The translations under genes and the position numbers were made by a program. Below are positions 32,791 to 41,752 of a stretch of 64,000 nucleotides of DNA, piece by piece. Position 1 is the first letter of the stretch. Each line of letters starts with the position of its first letter. The DNA comes from Leptofilum sp041748655 (GTDB lineage: Bacteria; Chloroflexota; Anaerolineae; Promineifilales; Promineifilaceae): NCBI GenBank assembly GCA_041748655.1, contig JBGTCV010000107.1, positions 62,001-126,000 of the forward strand, written 5' to 3'. The notes under the pieces were generated by a model. That model saw nothing but the letters and a program-made list of their open reading frames with translations, was not told the origin of the DNA and did not search any database.

Positions 32791-32797
32791 GAAAACG

Positions 32798-33415
32798 ATG
32801 CGAAAACCAAAACCTTATATTAAAAAACCGAAACAGAAAAAAGCAGTCACTCCTCGCCAGCGCCAGGGGGATTACCGCATTTTTGTGGGCGCGTTCCCCG
32901 AAGGAGAAAAAATCGAGCAGATTCAGCAGCTGCGCCAGCAGATCGACCCCAAAACGGCCGAAATTACCCCACCACACGTCACTCTGGCCGGAACTTACTG
33001 GCGCACCGGCCCAGCCACCGCCGCCAACGAAGCCGTGCTGATTGAAAAGCTCACGGCGCTGACACCCTACCTACGGCCGTTCACGCTTCAGCTCGGCGGC
33101 ATCTACACCTTTGGCCAGCGGGTGCTTTACCTGGGGGTGCTGCCCGCAGACGAGATGGTGGCTGTGCGAAATAGATTGCTGGGCGTCATGGGACAAGACA
33201 AACATCGCCAGTTCAAGCCCCACCTGACACTGGCCATGCGGCTGAACGAGGCACAGTTTGGTGAGACGTTGGCCAATTTACAGCAGTCGGAATGGGAAAA
33301 CGGCCGTATCGCCATACCCATCCACGAACTGCGCCTGATGCAGCGAGGGCCAAACGACCCCGCCTGGCGCACCATCCACACCCTGCCGCTCACCCCGCCA
33401 GAGGCCCAACCATGA
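32798..33415 (+). CDS. 2H phosphoesterase (LigT/2'-5' RNA ligase-like)
   Basis: About 205 residues. After a very basic start (KPKPYIKKPKQKKAVTPRQRQ) come the two histidine motifs of the 2H family, PPHVTLAG near 66 and KPHLTLAM near 148. These enzymes hydrolyse 2',5' or cyclic phosphodiesters; the RNA or nucleotide substrate is unknown. The stop overlaps the next start (ATGA). Confidence 0.78.
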   Translation: MRKPKPYIKKPKQKKAVTPRQRQGDYRIFVGAFPEGEKIEQIQQLRQQIDPKTAEITPPHVTLAGTYWRTGPATAANEAVLIEKLTALTPYLRPFTLQLGGIYTFGQRVLYLGVLPADEMVAVRNRLLGVMGQDKHRQFKPHLTLAMRLNEAQFGETLANLQQSEWENGRIAIPIHELRLMQRGPNDPAWRTIHTLPLTPPEAQP

Positions 33416-33894
33416 GCCTCACCATCCAGCTGCGCGACGTGCAGGATGCCGATCTGCCCATCTTTTTTGCCCAGCAGCAAGAACCCGCCGCCGTGCAAAT
33501 GGCCGCCTTCACCGCCAAAGAGCCCGGCAACCATGAAGCGTTTATGGCCCACTGGGGCAAAGTTCGCGCTGATGCGGGCGTTACCATCCAAACCATTCTC
33601 TACCAGGGGGAAGTGGCCGGGAGCGTGCTGTGTCACAACTGGTTTGGCGAGCCAGAAATCAGCTACTGGCTGGGCGAGGCGTTTTGGGGCAAAGGCATTG
33701 CCACGGCGGCGCTGCACCAATTTTTGAGCCAGTTCCCCATCCGTCCCCTGTTTGCCCGCGTGGCCCAGGACAATATTGGCTCGCTGCGGGTGCTGCAAAA
33801 GTGCGGCTTTGTCATCACCGGCGAAGACAAAGGCTTTGCCCAGGCACGCGGCGCGGAAATCCCCGAATATATTTTGACCCTGCCCGATGCCTGA
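33412..33894 (+). CDS. GNAT acetyltransferase (RimJ/RimL-like)
   Basis: 160 residues with the GNAT core: QGEVAGSVLCHNWF, ISYWLGEAFWGKGIATAALHQFL (the acetyl-CoA loop W-G-K-G-I-A) and VAQDNIGSLRVLQKCGFVITGED, typical for RimJ/L relatives. Acceptor unknown. Coupled at both ends: ATGA overlap with the LigT-like gene and an 8-nt overlap with the MenH-like gene. Confidence 0.83.
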   Translation: MSLTIQLRDVQDADLPIFFAQQQEPAAVQMAAFTAKEPGNHEAFMAHWGKVRADAGVTIQTILYQGEVAGSVLCHNWFGEPEISYWLGEAFWGKGIATAALHQFLSQFPIRPLFARVAQDNIGSLRVLQKCGFVITGEDKGFAQARGAEIPEYILTLPDA

Positions 33895-34720
33895 TAAGCA
33901 CAACATCTCCCTCAACGGCGTTCACTACCACACGGCGCGGTATGGGCTGCCAGAAGCGCCTCCCCTGCTGCTGCTGCATGGTTTCACCGGCAGCGGCGAC
34001 AGTTGGGCCGAACTCATGCCAGCTTTCAGCCAGCAGTTTTCAGTCATCACGGTGGATATTTTGGGACACGGCCGTTCCGCTGCCCCCTCTGATTCCAATC
34101 GTTACACCATGCCCCACGTCGCCGCCGACCTCATTGCCCTGCTGGATACGTGGCAGATTGAGCGCACGGCCCTGCTGGGCTACTCGATGGGTGGGCGATT
34201 GGCGCTTTACCTGGCCTGCCACTATCCAGAGCGGTTCAGCCAGCTCATTTTGGAGAGCAGCTCGCCCGGTCTGGCGACCGAAGCGGAACGGGCCGCCCGC
34301 CGCCAGCAGGATGAGGCGCTGGCCGACTGGATTGAAGCCAACGGCATCGAGCCATTTGTGGCACGGTGGGAAGCGCTGCCGCTGTGGGCCAGCCAGCAGC
34401 AGCTCAGCGCCGAAACGCAGCAGCGACTGCGCCAGCAGCGGCTGCAAAACAGCGTTGTTGGCCTGGCCAATTCGCTGCGCGGCATGGGCACTGGGGCACA
34501 GCCATCGCTCTGGCCCAAGCTGCCAGAAGTAACGCTGCCCAGCCTGCTCATTGCTGGTGAACTGGACCATAAATTTGTGGCGATTCAGGAACAGATGGTG
34601 GGGTTGTTGGGCAACGGCCGTTTCCACCCCATCCCCAACGCAGGCCACACCACCCACCTGGAACAGCCAGCGCTGTTCCAGGCGGCAATCAGGAGTTTTT
34701 TGCTAAAAGATGATGAATGA
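33887..34720 (+). CDS. menH: MenH-like alpha/beta hydrolase
   Basis: 277 residues closest in pattern to 2-succinyl-6-hydroxy-2,4-cyclohexadiene-1-carboxylate synthase of menaquinone synthesis: LLLHGFTGSGDSW, VDILGHGRSAAP, LLGYSMGGRLALYLA (Ser near 102), LESSSPGL, AGELDHKF (Asp) and NAGHTTHLEQP (His). Another hydrolase function is possible since no other men genes are present. Translation is coupled to both neighbours. Confidence 0.72.
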   Translation: MPDKHNISLNGVHYHTARYGLPEAPPLLLLHGFTGSGDSWAELMPAFSQQFSVITVDILGHGRSAAPSDSNRYTMPHVAADLIALLDTWQIERTALLGYSMGGRLALYLACHYPERFSQLILESSSPGLATEAERAARRQQDEALADWIEANGIEPFVARWEALPLWASQQQLSAETQQRLRQQRLQNSVVGLANSLRGMGTGAQPSLWPKLPEVTLPSLLIAGELDHKFVAIQEQMVGLLGNGRFHPIPNAGHTTHLEQPALFQAAIRSFLLKDDE

Positions 34721-35846
34721 ACGATTACGCGAATTGGCAATTTTATTTTTCCGGCTGGGGCTGACGGCATTTGGTGGCCCGGCGGCCCACATCAGCATGA
34801 TGGAAGATGAGGTGGTAACGCGGCGCAGCTGGCTGAGCCGCCAACATTTTCTGGATCTGGTCGGGGCCACCAGCCTGATTCCAGGGCCAAACTCCACCGA
34901 AATGACGATGCACATTGGGTATGAGCGGGCTGGCTGGTGGGGCATGGCGGTGGCCGGGACGCTGTTTATTTTGCCTGCGACCGCTTTAACTGGCATCCTG
35001 GCCTGGCTGTACGTAACATTTGGTACGCTGCCTGCGGTGGAGCCGCTGCTGGTGGGGATCAAACCGGCGGTAATTGGCATTATTGTCACGGCCGTTTACC
35101 GGCTCATCCCCAAGGCGGTGAAAAATTGGCAAACGGCCGTTGTGGGCGTGGGGGTGTTAACGGCTGCGCTGCTCGGTGTGGATGAAATAACGGCGCTGCT
35201 GGTCGGCTCTATTTTAGGCGTGCTGCTGCTGCGGGCGGCGGCTGGTTCGGTAGCGCTGCTGCTTTTGCCGCTGCCGGGCAATGGTTTGCGCTTTTTGATG
35301 CAGTCGGAGGGGGAAACGGCCGTTTCCCTCTGGAATCTCGGCCTCTTTTTCCTCAAAATCGGGGCAATTCTGTACGGCAGCGGCTATGTGCTTATCGCTT
35401 ATCTGGAAGGTGGGCTGGTGAACCAGCTGGGCTGGCTGACGCAGGCGGGGCTGCTGGACGCCATCGCCATTGGCCAGTTTACCCCCGGCCCGGTGCTGAC
35501 CACGGCGACCTTTGTGGGGTACGTCATTGCCGGGGTGCCTGGGGCGATTGTGGCCACGCTGGGCATCTTTTTGCCCTCCTTTATGTTTGTGCTGCTGCTC
35601 AATCCGCTCATCCCTAAAATGCGGCAGTCGGCCTGGCTGGCTGCCTTTTTGGATGCGGTCAACGTTGCGGCCGTAGGGCTAATGGTGGCGGTGCTGATCA
35701 GTTTGGGGCAGCAAACGTTTACCAGCTGGCAGGGGGTCATCATTGCCCTGCTGGCGCTGGTCGCCTCAATCCGCTTTAAAGTGAATTCCGCCTGGATTGT
35801 GCTGGGTGGGGCGGGAATGGGATATTTGCTGTTTTTGGTTGGGTAA
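34710..35846 (+). CDS. chrA: Chromate transporter (two-domain ChrA)
   Basis: 378 residues with two homologous membrane halves. The first has FFRLGLTAFGGPAAHISMMEDEVV...LVGATSLIPGPNSTEM, the second FLKIGAILYGSGYVLIAYLEGGLV...AIAIGQFTPGPVLTTATFVGY. These FGGP and PGP motifs define the CHR family. Members export chromate by proton exchange, but many relatives carry other anions. It overlaps the MenH-like gene by 11 nt at the end of a four- or five-gene operon. Confidence 0.9.
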   Translation: MMNERLRELAILFFRLGLTAFGGPAAHISMMEDEVVTRRSWLSRQHFLDLVGATSLIPGPNSTEMTMHIGYERAGWWGMAVAGTLFILPATALTGILAWLYVTFGTLPAVEPLLVGIKPAVIGIIVTAVYRLIPKAVKNWQTAVVGVGVLTAALLGVDEITALLVGSILGVLLLRAAAGSVALLLLPLPGNGLRFLMQSEGETAVSLWNLGLFFLKIGAILYGSGYVLIAYLEGGLVNQLGWLTQAGLLDAIAIGQFTPGPVLTTATFVGYVIAGVPGAIVATLGIFLPSFMFVLLLNPLIPKMRQSAWLAAFLDAVNVAAVGLMVAVLISLGQQTFTSWQGVIIALLALVASIRFKVNSAWIVLGGAGMGYLLFLVG

Positions 35847-35893
35847 TCAGGTAATTGGGTAATTAGCCCAATTACTCAATTACTCAATTACTT
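35845..35893. repeat. GGGTAATTAG/CAATTACTCAATTAC repeat
   Basis: GGTAATTGGGTAATTAG followed by three CAATTACT units between convergent genes; a second copy lies at 63197-63264. Confidence 0.8.
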
Positions 35894-35897
35894 CTTT

Positions 35898-36440
35898 TCA
35901 AGGGGCAAAAATTTCCAGCGTTTGGAAGGTAAAAACGGCCGTTTCCCCAAAATTCTCGCTAAATAAACCGAGCTGCCGGTTGGGCAGCGGGTGGGTTCCC
36001 TGCCACAAAAGCTCCCGATTGAGCCGCACGGTTATGGCGTCGCCGCGCACGTCGATCCAGATTTCGTTGGGGGCGTCGGTCAGCCGGACGTGGGGCCACG
36101 GCTGCCAGGGGAGTACCGCTTCGCCCGCCTGCTGCACCAGCCCATACCCCAGCGGCGAAACGGCCACCACAAAATCTGCCAGGGCCAGCCCTGCACCGCT
36201 GTCCTGACTGCCTGATTGCCAAACGGCCGTTCCCCGCACCGAAAAATCCCCATCAGGCAGCGTTTCGTCCAGCCAGGTAATGGTCTGCCCAGGGGCGGGC
36301 AGCATCAGGCTGGCGGCGGGCAGCGTAGTTTGCCATGTGCCCACCGGTTTGGGATCAAACACGCCTGCGGTGATGAGGAGGATGAGGCAAACGGCCGTTA
36401 GCAGCAAATAAGCCAACGCACCGCGCAAAGGTTGTTTCAT
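35898..36440 (-). CDS. Hypothetical membrane-anchored protein
   Basis: 180 residues: a basic start and one hydrophobic helix (LRGALAYLLLTAVCLILLITAGVF) followed by a beta-rich domain with Trp and Gly (ITWLDETLPDGDFSVRGTAVWQ, GYGLVQQAGEAVLPWQPWPHVRLTD, IWIDVRGDAITVRLN, LGLFSENFGETAVFTFQTLEIF). The pattern resembles LamG/DUF1080-like sandwiches such as the lipoprotein at 2480-3118. Function unknown. Confidence 0.6.
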   Translation of the reverse strand: MKQPLRGALAYLLLTAVCLILLITAGVFDPKPVGTWQTTLPAASLMLPAPGQTITWLDETLPDGDFSVRGTAVWQSGSQDSGAGLALADFVVAVSPLGYGLVQQAGEAVLPWQPWPHVRLTDAPNEIWIDVRGDAITVRLNRELLWQGTHPLPNRQLGLFSENFGETAVFTFQTLEIFAP

Positions 36441-36467
36441 GAGGGGGAGTTTAGTGATAACGCAAAA

Positions 36468-36499
36468 GGAGACAAGCAGAAGCCACTCTGCCTGTCTCC
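36468..36499 (-). terminator. Rho-independent terminator after araA
   Basis: On the minus strand GGAGACAGGCAGA and TCTGCTTGTCTCC pair around GTGGCT, then TTTTGCG. It closes the arabinose operon. Confidence 0.82.
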
Positions 36500-36526
36500 G
36501 ATTGAGGAGGAGAACAAGCTATTGCT

Positions 36527-38038
36527 TTATGAGATGCCAGCCAGAGCAGCGGCCACATGGTTCCAGTGCAGCTCTTTTTTGAAGGCAGAGAGCGTTGTGT
36601 TTTCGTCAATGAGCAGATATTCGATGCCCGCCATCTCGGCAAAATCTTCCATGTATTCCGGGGTAACGGACAGGCTAAAGCCGGTATGATGTGCGCCACC
36701 GGCCAAAATCCAGGCCGCAGCCCCCACCTTCAGGTTCGGCTGAGGCGTCCACAACGCCCGCGCTACCGGCAAATGGGGCAGCGGCTCATCTGCGGGCACC
36801 ACCTCCACCGTGTTGACAATCAACCGGAAACGATTGCCCATATCGATGATCGAGGCATTGATGGCTGGCCCGGTTTGTGAGTCGAAGACAAGCCGTATCG
36901 GGTCTTCTTTGCCGCCAATGCCCAGCGGATGAATTTCCAGCGATGGTTTGGCGTTGGCAATGCTGGGGCAAATTTCCAGCATGTGGGCCCCCAGCACCTT
37001 GTCGCCCGATGGGCTGAAGTGGTAGGTGTAATCTTCCATGAAGGAGGTGCCGCCAGCCAGCCCGGCACCCATCACCTTCATGGCGCGGAGCAGAGCGGCC
37101 GTTTTCCAATCTCCCTCTGCGCCAAAGCCATAGCCATCGGCCATGAGCCGTTGGGCGGCGATGCCGGGCAGCTGCTTGAGGCCGTGCAAATCTTCAAAGG
37201 TGGTGGTGAATCCTTTGAAGCCGCCACTTTTTAAGAAGGCTCGCAGGCCCAGCTCGATGCGGGCGGCGTCGCGCAGGGCTTGCCGTTGAGTGCCCTCGGT
37301 TTGCAGGCTGGGGGCCAGGGTGTAGCTTTGTTCGTAGGTGGCGATGAGGTCAGAAACGGCCGTTTCCGTCACCCCATCCAGATACGCCACCAAATCCCCC
37401 ACGCCAAACCCATTCACCGAATAGCCAAACTGCATTTGGGCTGAGACTTTGTTGCCTTCGGTCACGGCCACTTCGCGCATATTGTCGCCAAAGCGGGCAA
37501 ATTTGGCTCCCTGGGCATCGTGCCAGGCGGCTGCGGCACGCTGCCAGACGTTTAGCCGGGCCAGCACTTCTTCATCTTGCCAATGGCCAACCACTACTTT
37601 GCGGGCCAGCCGCATCCGCGAGCCGATAAAGCCAAATTCGCGCCCCCCGTGGGCCGTCTGGTTCAGGTTCATAAAGTCCATGTCGATGGTTTCCCAGGGG
37701 ATTTCGGCATTGAACTGGGTGTGCAGCTGCACAAATGGTTTTTGCAGCGCTTGCAGCCCGGCAATCCACATTTTGGCGGGGGAGAAGGTATGCATCCAGA
37801 AGATGAGGCCAATGCAGTTTGGCGCGGAATTGGCGGCCTGGCAGACGTGATGCACTTCATCTGGGGTGGTGACGATTGGTTTAAACACAACCTTGACGGG
37901 TAGTTGGCAGGAGTCGTTAAGGGACTGGGCAATGATACGGCCGTTCACCGCCACCTGCTCCAACGCTTCGGGACCATACAAATGCTGGCTGCCCACGACA
38001 AACCATGCCTCTAGTGGACTGAAAATATCTGTATTCAT
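36527..38038 (-). CDS. araA: L-arabinose isomerase
   Basis: 503 residues. FVVGSQHLYGPEALEQV at the start, FWMHTFSPAKMWI, GREFGFIGSRMRLARKVV, the EGDWKTAALLR segment with its Glu, SFMEDYTYHFS and GGAHHTGFS are diagnostic of AraA. It converts L-arabinose to L-ribulose in the cytoplasm, with Mn. Last gene of the minus-strand operon. AAGGA precedes the ATG. Confidence 0.95.
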   Translation of the reverse strand: MNTDIFSPLEAWFVVGSQHLYGPEALEQVAVNGRIIAQSLNDSCQLPVKVVFKPIVTTPDEVHHVCQAANSAPNCIGLIFWMHTFSPAKMWIAGLQALQKPFVQLHTQFNAEIPWETIDMDFMNLNQTAHGGREFGFIGSRMRLARKVVVGHWQDEEVLARLNVWQRAAAAWHDAQGAKFARFGDNMREVAVTEGNKVSAQMQFGYSVNGFGVGDLVAYLDGVTETAVSDLIATYEQSYTLAPSLQTEGTQRQALRDAARIELGLRAFLKSGGFKGFTTTFEDLHGLKQLPGIAAQRLMADGYGFGAEGDWKTAALLRAMKVMGAGLAGGTSFMEDYTYHFSPSGDKVLGAHMLEICPSIANAKPSLEIHPLGIGGKEDPIRLVFDSQTGPAINASIIDMGNRFRLIVNTVEVVPADEPLPHLPVARALWTPQPNLKVGAAAWILAGGAHHTGFSLSVTPEYMEDFAEMAGIEYLLIDENTTLSAFKKELHWNHVAAALAGIS

Positions 38039-38063
38039 TTCATCATCCTTAGCTACTGTTGTT

Positions 38064-38096
38064 AGGTTGGTTTAATCTTGGGGCTTAAACCAACCT
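38064..38096. promoter_or_regulatory. Intercistronic hairpin araD-araA
   Basis: AGGTTGGTTTAA (38064-38075) and TTAAACCAACCT (38085-38096) form a perfect 12-bp stem with a 9-nt loop and no T-run. It may set mRNA stability between the two genes. Confidence 0.55.
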
Positions 38097-38133
38097 GTTT
38101 GAGAAAATTTTGACTGGTTCCCTTACGGGAAGA

Positions 38134-38781
38134 TCATTGCCCATAGACGTTTTGGTACCGGTCGTACAATTTGTCGATATCGCCAGGGGCAATGGTTAAC
38201 GGGGTGCCCATTTGGAGCGACGTCCAGGCGATGGCCGCGTTGTCTTCGGCCATAACGGCCGCTTTCACGGCTTTTTCGGCTGAAAGGCCAACGGTGAACA
38301 CGCCGTGGCTTTGCAGCAGGCAGGCGGGGCTGCGGCTGCCTTGCAGGGTGTCCACCACGATTTGGCCAATTTCCTCCCCGCCGATTAGCGCAAAACCACC
38401 GCAGGGAATATCGCCGCCAAATTCATCGCCCATGGCGGTGGTGATGCAGGGAATAGAACGGCCGTGTGTGGCAAACGCCGTGGCATAGCGCGAATGGGTA
38501 TGAACAATGCCGTTCACCTCTGGCATCTGGCGGTAAATGTAGCAGTGGGAGGCTGTGTCGGATGAGGCTTTATAGTTCCCTTCGACGATACGGCCGTTTA
38601 TATCCACAACCACCATATTTTCGGCAGTCAGGTCCGGGAATTTAATGCCGCTGGGCTTGATGACCACCAGATTGGTCTCCGGATCACGGGCGCTGATGTT
38701 GCCGCTGGTCCAGGCAACAAGATTGTTGTTGGGCAGTTCCGCGTGCAGCTCACAAACTATCTGGCGCAGTTCTTCTAGCAT
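38134..38781 (-). CDS. araD: L-ribulose-5-phosphate 4-epimerase
   Basis: 215 residues of the class II aldolase/AraD family: LVAWTSGNISARD, VVIKPSGIKF, the Zn site VHTHSRYATAFA with two His, and LLQSHGVFTVG with the third. It epimerises L-ribulose-5-phosphate to D-xylulose-5-phosphate. Its place between an FGGY kinase and araA supports araD over the related fuculose-phosphate aldolase. Confidence 0.9.
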   Translation of the reverse strand: MLEELRQIVCELHAELPNNNLVAWTSGNISARDPETNLVVIKPSGIKFPDLTAENMVVVDINGRIVEGNYKASSDTASHCYIYRQMPEVNGIVHTHSRYATAFATHGRSIPCITTAMGDEFGGDIPCGGFALIGGEEIGQIVVDTLQGSRSPACLLQSHGVFTVGLSAEKAVKAAVMAEDNAAIAWTSLQMGTPLTIAPGDIDKLYDRYQNVYGQ

Positions 38782-38818
38782 CTTCTTTTTCCTCGTTCCT
38801 CAATAGAGTTGTTCCTCA

Positions 38819-38898
38819 ATAAGAAACCGGACACAGATTGCCACAGATAAACACAGATTTTCTTTTTTCTCTGTGCCCCTGCGTCACGTTATTTTCAA
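38819..38898. repeat. ACACAGATTGCCACAGAT repeat
   Basis: ACACAGATTGCCACAGATAA and inverted CTCTGTGCCCCTGCGTCACG in the araB-araD gap; related to the CACAGAG and GCAGATT families. Confidence 0.65.
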
Positions 38899-38912
38899 GG
38901 GAGCAACTCTAA

Positions 38913-40514
38913 TTAGTTCAGGGCGGATACGGCCGTTTGCTCAATCACCAGCCCGGCCTTGTACCGCTCCATAAAGGTGGCAAAACCAGCCACATCTGCC
39001 GAATCAGGCGCTATCGTTGTGCCATCTTCCCCAGCAAACACCTTGTGGGAGAGATAGGCTTCCAAAGGTTCATTCTCTACCTTACGGAGCATAAAAGCGG
39101 CCAGCAAGGCAATCCCCCAGGCGCCGCCCTCGCCTGCGGTCTCCATCACGGAAACCGGGACGTTCATGGCGGCAGCCATCATCTTTTGCCCCACTTTTGG
39201 GGTTTTGAAGAAGCCGCCATGCCCTAAAATCTGGTCGATTTGCACCTGCTCCTGCTCAAACAAAATGTCCAGGCCAATTTTCAACGCCGCCAGCGCTGAA
39301 AACAGATGGACGCGCATGAAGTTGGCCAGGGTAAATTGGCTTTCTGGGGTACGCACGAATAACGGCCGTCCTTCTTCCAGGTGCGTGATATGCTCGCCCG
39401 ATAAATAATTGTAGGCCAGCAGCCCACCGCCATCCGCATCGCCCGTGAGCGCTTTTTGATACAGCATTTCAAACAACTTAGACTGATCGATCTCCATTCC
39501 CAGGGCATCGGTAAATTCTCGGAACAGGCCAACCCAGGCGTTGAGGTCCGATGTGCAGTTATTGCTGTGAACCATGGCCACCGGCTTGCCTGTGGGCGTC
39601 GTCACCATATCAATCTCGGGATACAGTTTCGACAGGGCCTTTTCCAAAACGATCATGGCAAAAACCGATGTGCCGGCGGAAACATTGCCCGTGCGCACCG
39701 CCACGCTGTTGGTGGCCACCATGCCGGTGCCCGCGTCCCCTTCCGGCGGGCAGAAGGGAATCCCCGCTTGCAGCTGCCCTGTCTGGTCCAGCAGCTTCGC
39801 ACCAGCATCGGTGAGCCTGCCAGCTGCTTCCCCCGCTACCAAAACTTTGGGCAGAATATCCTCAAGCTGCCAGGAAATATGTTTAGCTGCCAGTTGAGCA
39901 TTGAACAGAGTGATTAAACGGCCGTCGTAATCGTTGGTCTGGCTGTCGATGGGAAACACGCCCGACGCTTCGCCAATGCCCAGCACCTGCTGCCCCGTTA
40001 GCTGCCAATGCACATACCCGGCCAACGTGGTGAGATGGCTGATGTTGTGAATGTGGGATTCGTTGTTCAAAATCGCCTGGTAAAGATGGGCAATGCTCCA
40101 GCGCTGGGGAATGTTGAACTGGAACAGCTCAGCTAGCTCCTTGGCAGCTTGTCCGGTGATGGTGTTGCGCCAGGTGCGAAACGGGGCCAGCAGCTCGCCT
40201 GCGGCATCAAAAGCCATGTAGCCGTGCATCATGCCGCTAAAGCCAATGGCACCGATGGTTTGGAGTGGGGTATTGTATTTGGCTAAAACCTCGTCGGCAA
40301 GCGCCCGATAGCTGGCTTGCAGGCCACCCCAGACATCTTCCAGGCTGTAGGTCCACATCCCGTTTTCATACTGGTTTTCCCAGTCATGGCTGCCTGAGGC
40401 AATGGGCATATGATCTGGGCCGATGAGCCCGGCCTTGATACGCGTGGAGCCAAACTCGATGCCCAACGCAGTTTGTCCACTCTCAACAGCTTTACGGATA
40501 TCCATTTGACTCAT
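38913..40514 (-). CDS. araB: FGGY-family carbohydrate kinase, probable ribulokinase
   Basis: 533 residues with ALGIEFGSTRIKAGLI (phosphate 1), IGFSGMMHGYMAF, GTSVFAMI and the FGGY C-terminal segment VMETAGEGGAWGIALLAAF. The sequence departs from E. coli AraB; the position between the transporter and araD/araA argues that it phosphorylates L-ribulose. AAGGAG lies 7 nt before the ATG. Confidence 0.83.
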   Translation of the reverse strand: MSQMDIRKAVESGQTALGIEFGSTRIKAGLIGPDHMPIASGSHDWENQYENGMWTYSLEDVWGGLQASYRALADEVLAKYNTPLQTIGAIGFSGMMHGYMAFDAAGELLAPFRTWRNTITGQAAKELAELFQFNIPQRWSIAHLYQAILNNESHIHNISHLTTLAGYVHWQLTGQQVLGIGEASGVFPIDSQTNDYDGRLITLFNAQLAAKHISWQLEDILPKVLVAGEAAGRLTDAGAKLLDQTGQLQAGIPFCPPEGDAGTGMVATNSVAVRTGNVSAGTSVFAMIVLEKALSKLYPEIDMVTTPTGKPVAMVHSNNCTSDLNAWVGLFREFTDALGMEIDQSKLFEMLYQKALTGDADGGGLLAYNYLSGEHITHLEEGRPLFVRTPESQFTLANFMRVHLFSALAALKIGLDILFEQEQVQIDQILGHGGFFKTPKVGQKMMAAAMNVPVSVMETAGEGGAWGIALLAAFMLRKVENEPLEAYLSHKVFAGEDGTTIAPDSADVAGFATFMERYKAGLVIEQTAVSALN

Positions 40515-40546
40515 ATTACTTCTCCTTGCCAGATGGCAGTGCCCCT

Positions 40547-41752
40547 TTATCCCTTATTTTTGTTGTAGACGTCAAAGAAAACGGCCGTAAGTAAAACCAA
40601 CCCCTTAATCACTTGCTGCCATTCGATGCCGATGCCCACAATAGACATCCCATTGTTCATGACACCCATCACAAACGCACCAATGACGGCCCCGACAATC
40701 GTACCGACGCCACCAGACATCGAAGCCCCACCAATGAAACATGCAGCGATCACATCCAGCTCAAAAGCGTTACCCGCTTTGGGGGTGGCCACATTGAGCC
40801 GCGCGGCAAAGACCAGGCCCGCCAGCGCAGAGAGAACCCCCAAATTGACAAAGGCATAAAAGGTCAACCGCTCGGTATTAACACCAGATAGCTTGGCCGC
40901 TTTTTCATTCCCCCCAATGGCAAAAATGCGACGGCCCAACGTTGTCTGGTTCGCTACAAAGGTATAGGCCACAATCAAAACAAACAGCACAACCAGCACA
41001 TTGGGCAATCCCTTATAAGACGCCATTAAATACGACAGGTACATAATTGCCCCGGCCAGAACTCCATTTTTCAAAATGAAAACAGGCAAGGGGGAAGTGT
41101 TTAGTTGATACTGCTGCTGCTTCCGCCGGGTTTGGTAATCAGCAAAAATGACGGCCGTTGAAACAAGCGCACCCAGCAGCAGCGAAGTTATATTCAGTCT
41201 TTCATTGCCAAAAACGTCCGGAATAAACCCTGTACTCAGCCTTTGAAACCCCGTGGGAAACGGCCCAATAGATTGACCTTCCAATAAAGCCAGCGTTAAG
41301 CCTCTAAAAACCAGCATACCGGCCAGAGTCACAATGAAAGAAGGAATTTTTTGATAGGCCACCCAGTAGCCCTGCGCTGCGCCAATAATAGCACCCAGGA
41401 ACAGGCAAGCGATCACCGTTACGATGAAGCTAAACCCGTAAGTAACCATCATCACAGCGGCCGAGGCACCCACAAAAGCCACTATGGACCCTACTGACAA
41501 ATCAATGTGTCCGGAAACAATCAACAGCAACATGCCAATGGCCATAATGACAATGTAGCTGTTCTGAAGAATCAGGTTGGTCAGGTTGACTGGCTTCATC
41601 AATATGCCGTCAGTCATGACCTGGAAAAAGGCCATAATCGCTATCAGGGCGACCAACATGCCATATTGGCGAATGTTTTCTCTTAAAATTTTTGAGAGTC
41701 CGGCCAATGGGCTGCTTCCAGTAATCACTTGATCTGGTGTTATGTCACTCAT
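40547..41752 (-). CDS. Monosaccharide ABC transporter permease
   Basis: 401 residues, about ten membrane helices, of the BPD_transp_2 family of ribose/xylose-type permeases: GHIDLSVGSIVAFVGASAAV, GAAQGYWVAYQKIPSFIVTLAGMLVFRG, TTLGRRIFAIGGNEKAAKLSGVN and AACFIGGASMSGGVGTIVGAVIGAFVMGVMNNGMS. Paired with a GguA-type ATPase and ChvE-type binding protein. Start overlaps the ATPase stop (ATGA). Confidence 0.92.
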   Translation of the reverse strand: MSDITPDQVITGSSPLAGLSKILRENIRQYGMLVALIAIMAFFQVMTDGILMKPVNLTNLILQNSYIVIMAIGMLLLIVSGHIDLSVGSIVAFVGASAAVMMVTYGFSFIVTVIACLFLGAIIGAAQGYWVAYQKIPSFIVTLAGMLVFRGLTLALLEGQSIGPFPTGFQRLSTGFIPDVFGNERLNITSLLLGALVSTAVIFADYQTRRKQQQYQLNTSPLPVFILKNGVLAGAIMYLSYLMASYKGLPNVLVVLFVLIVAYTFVANQTTLGRRIFAIGGNEKAAKLSGVNTERLTFYAFVNLGVLSALAGLVFAARLNVATPKAGNAFELDVIAACFIGGASMSGGVGTIVGAVIGAFVMGVMNNGMSIVGIGIEWQQVIKGLVLLTAVFFDVYNKNKG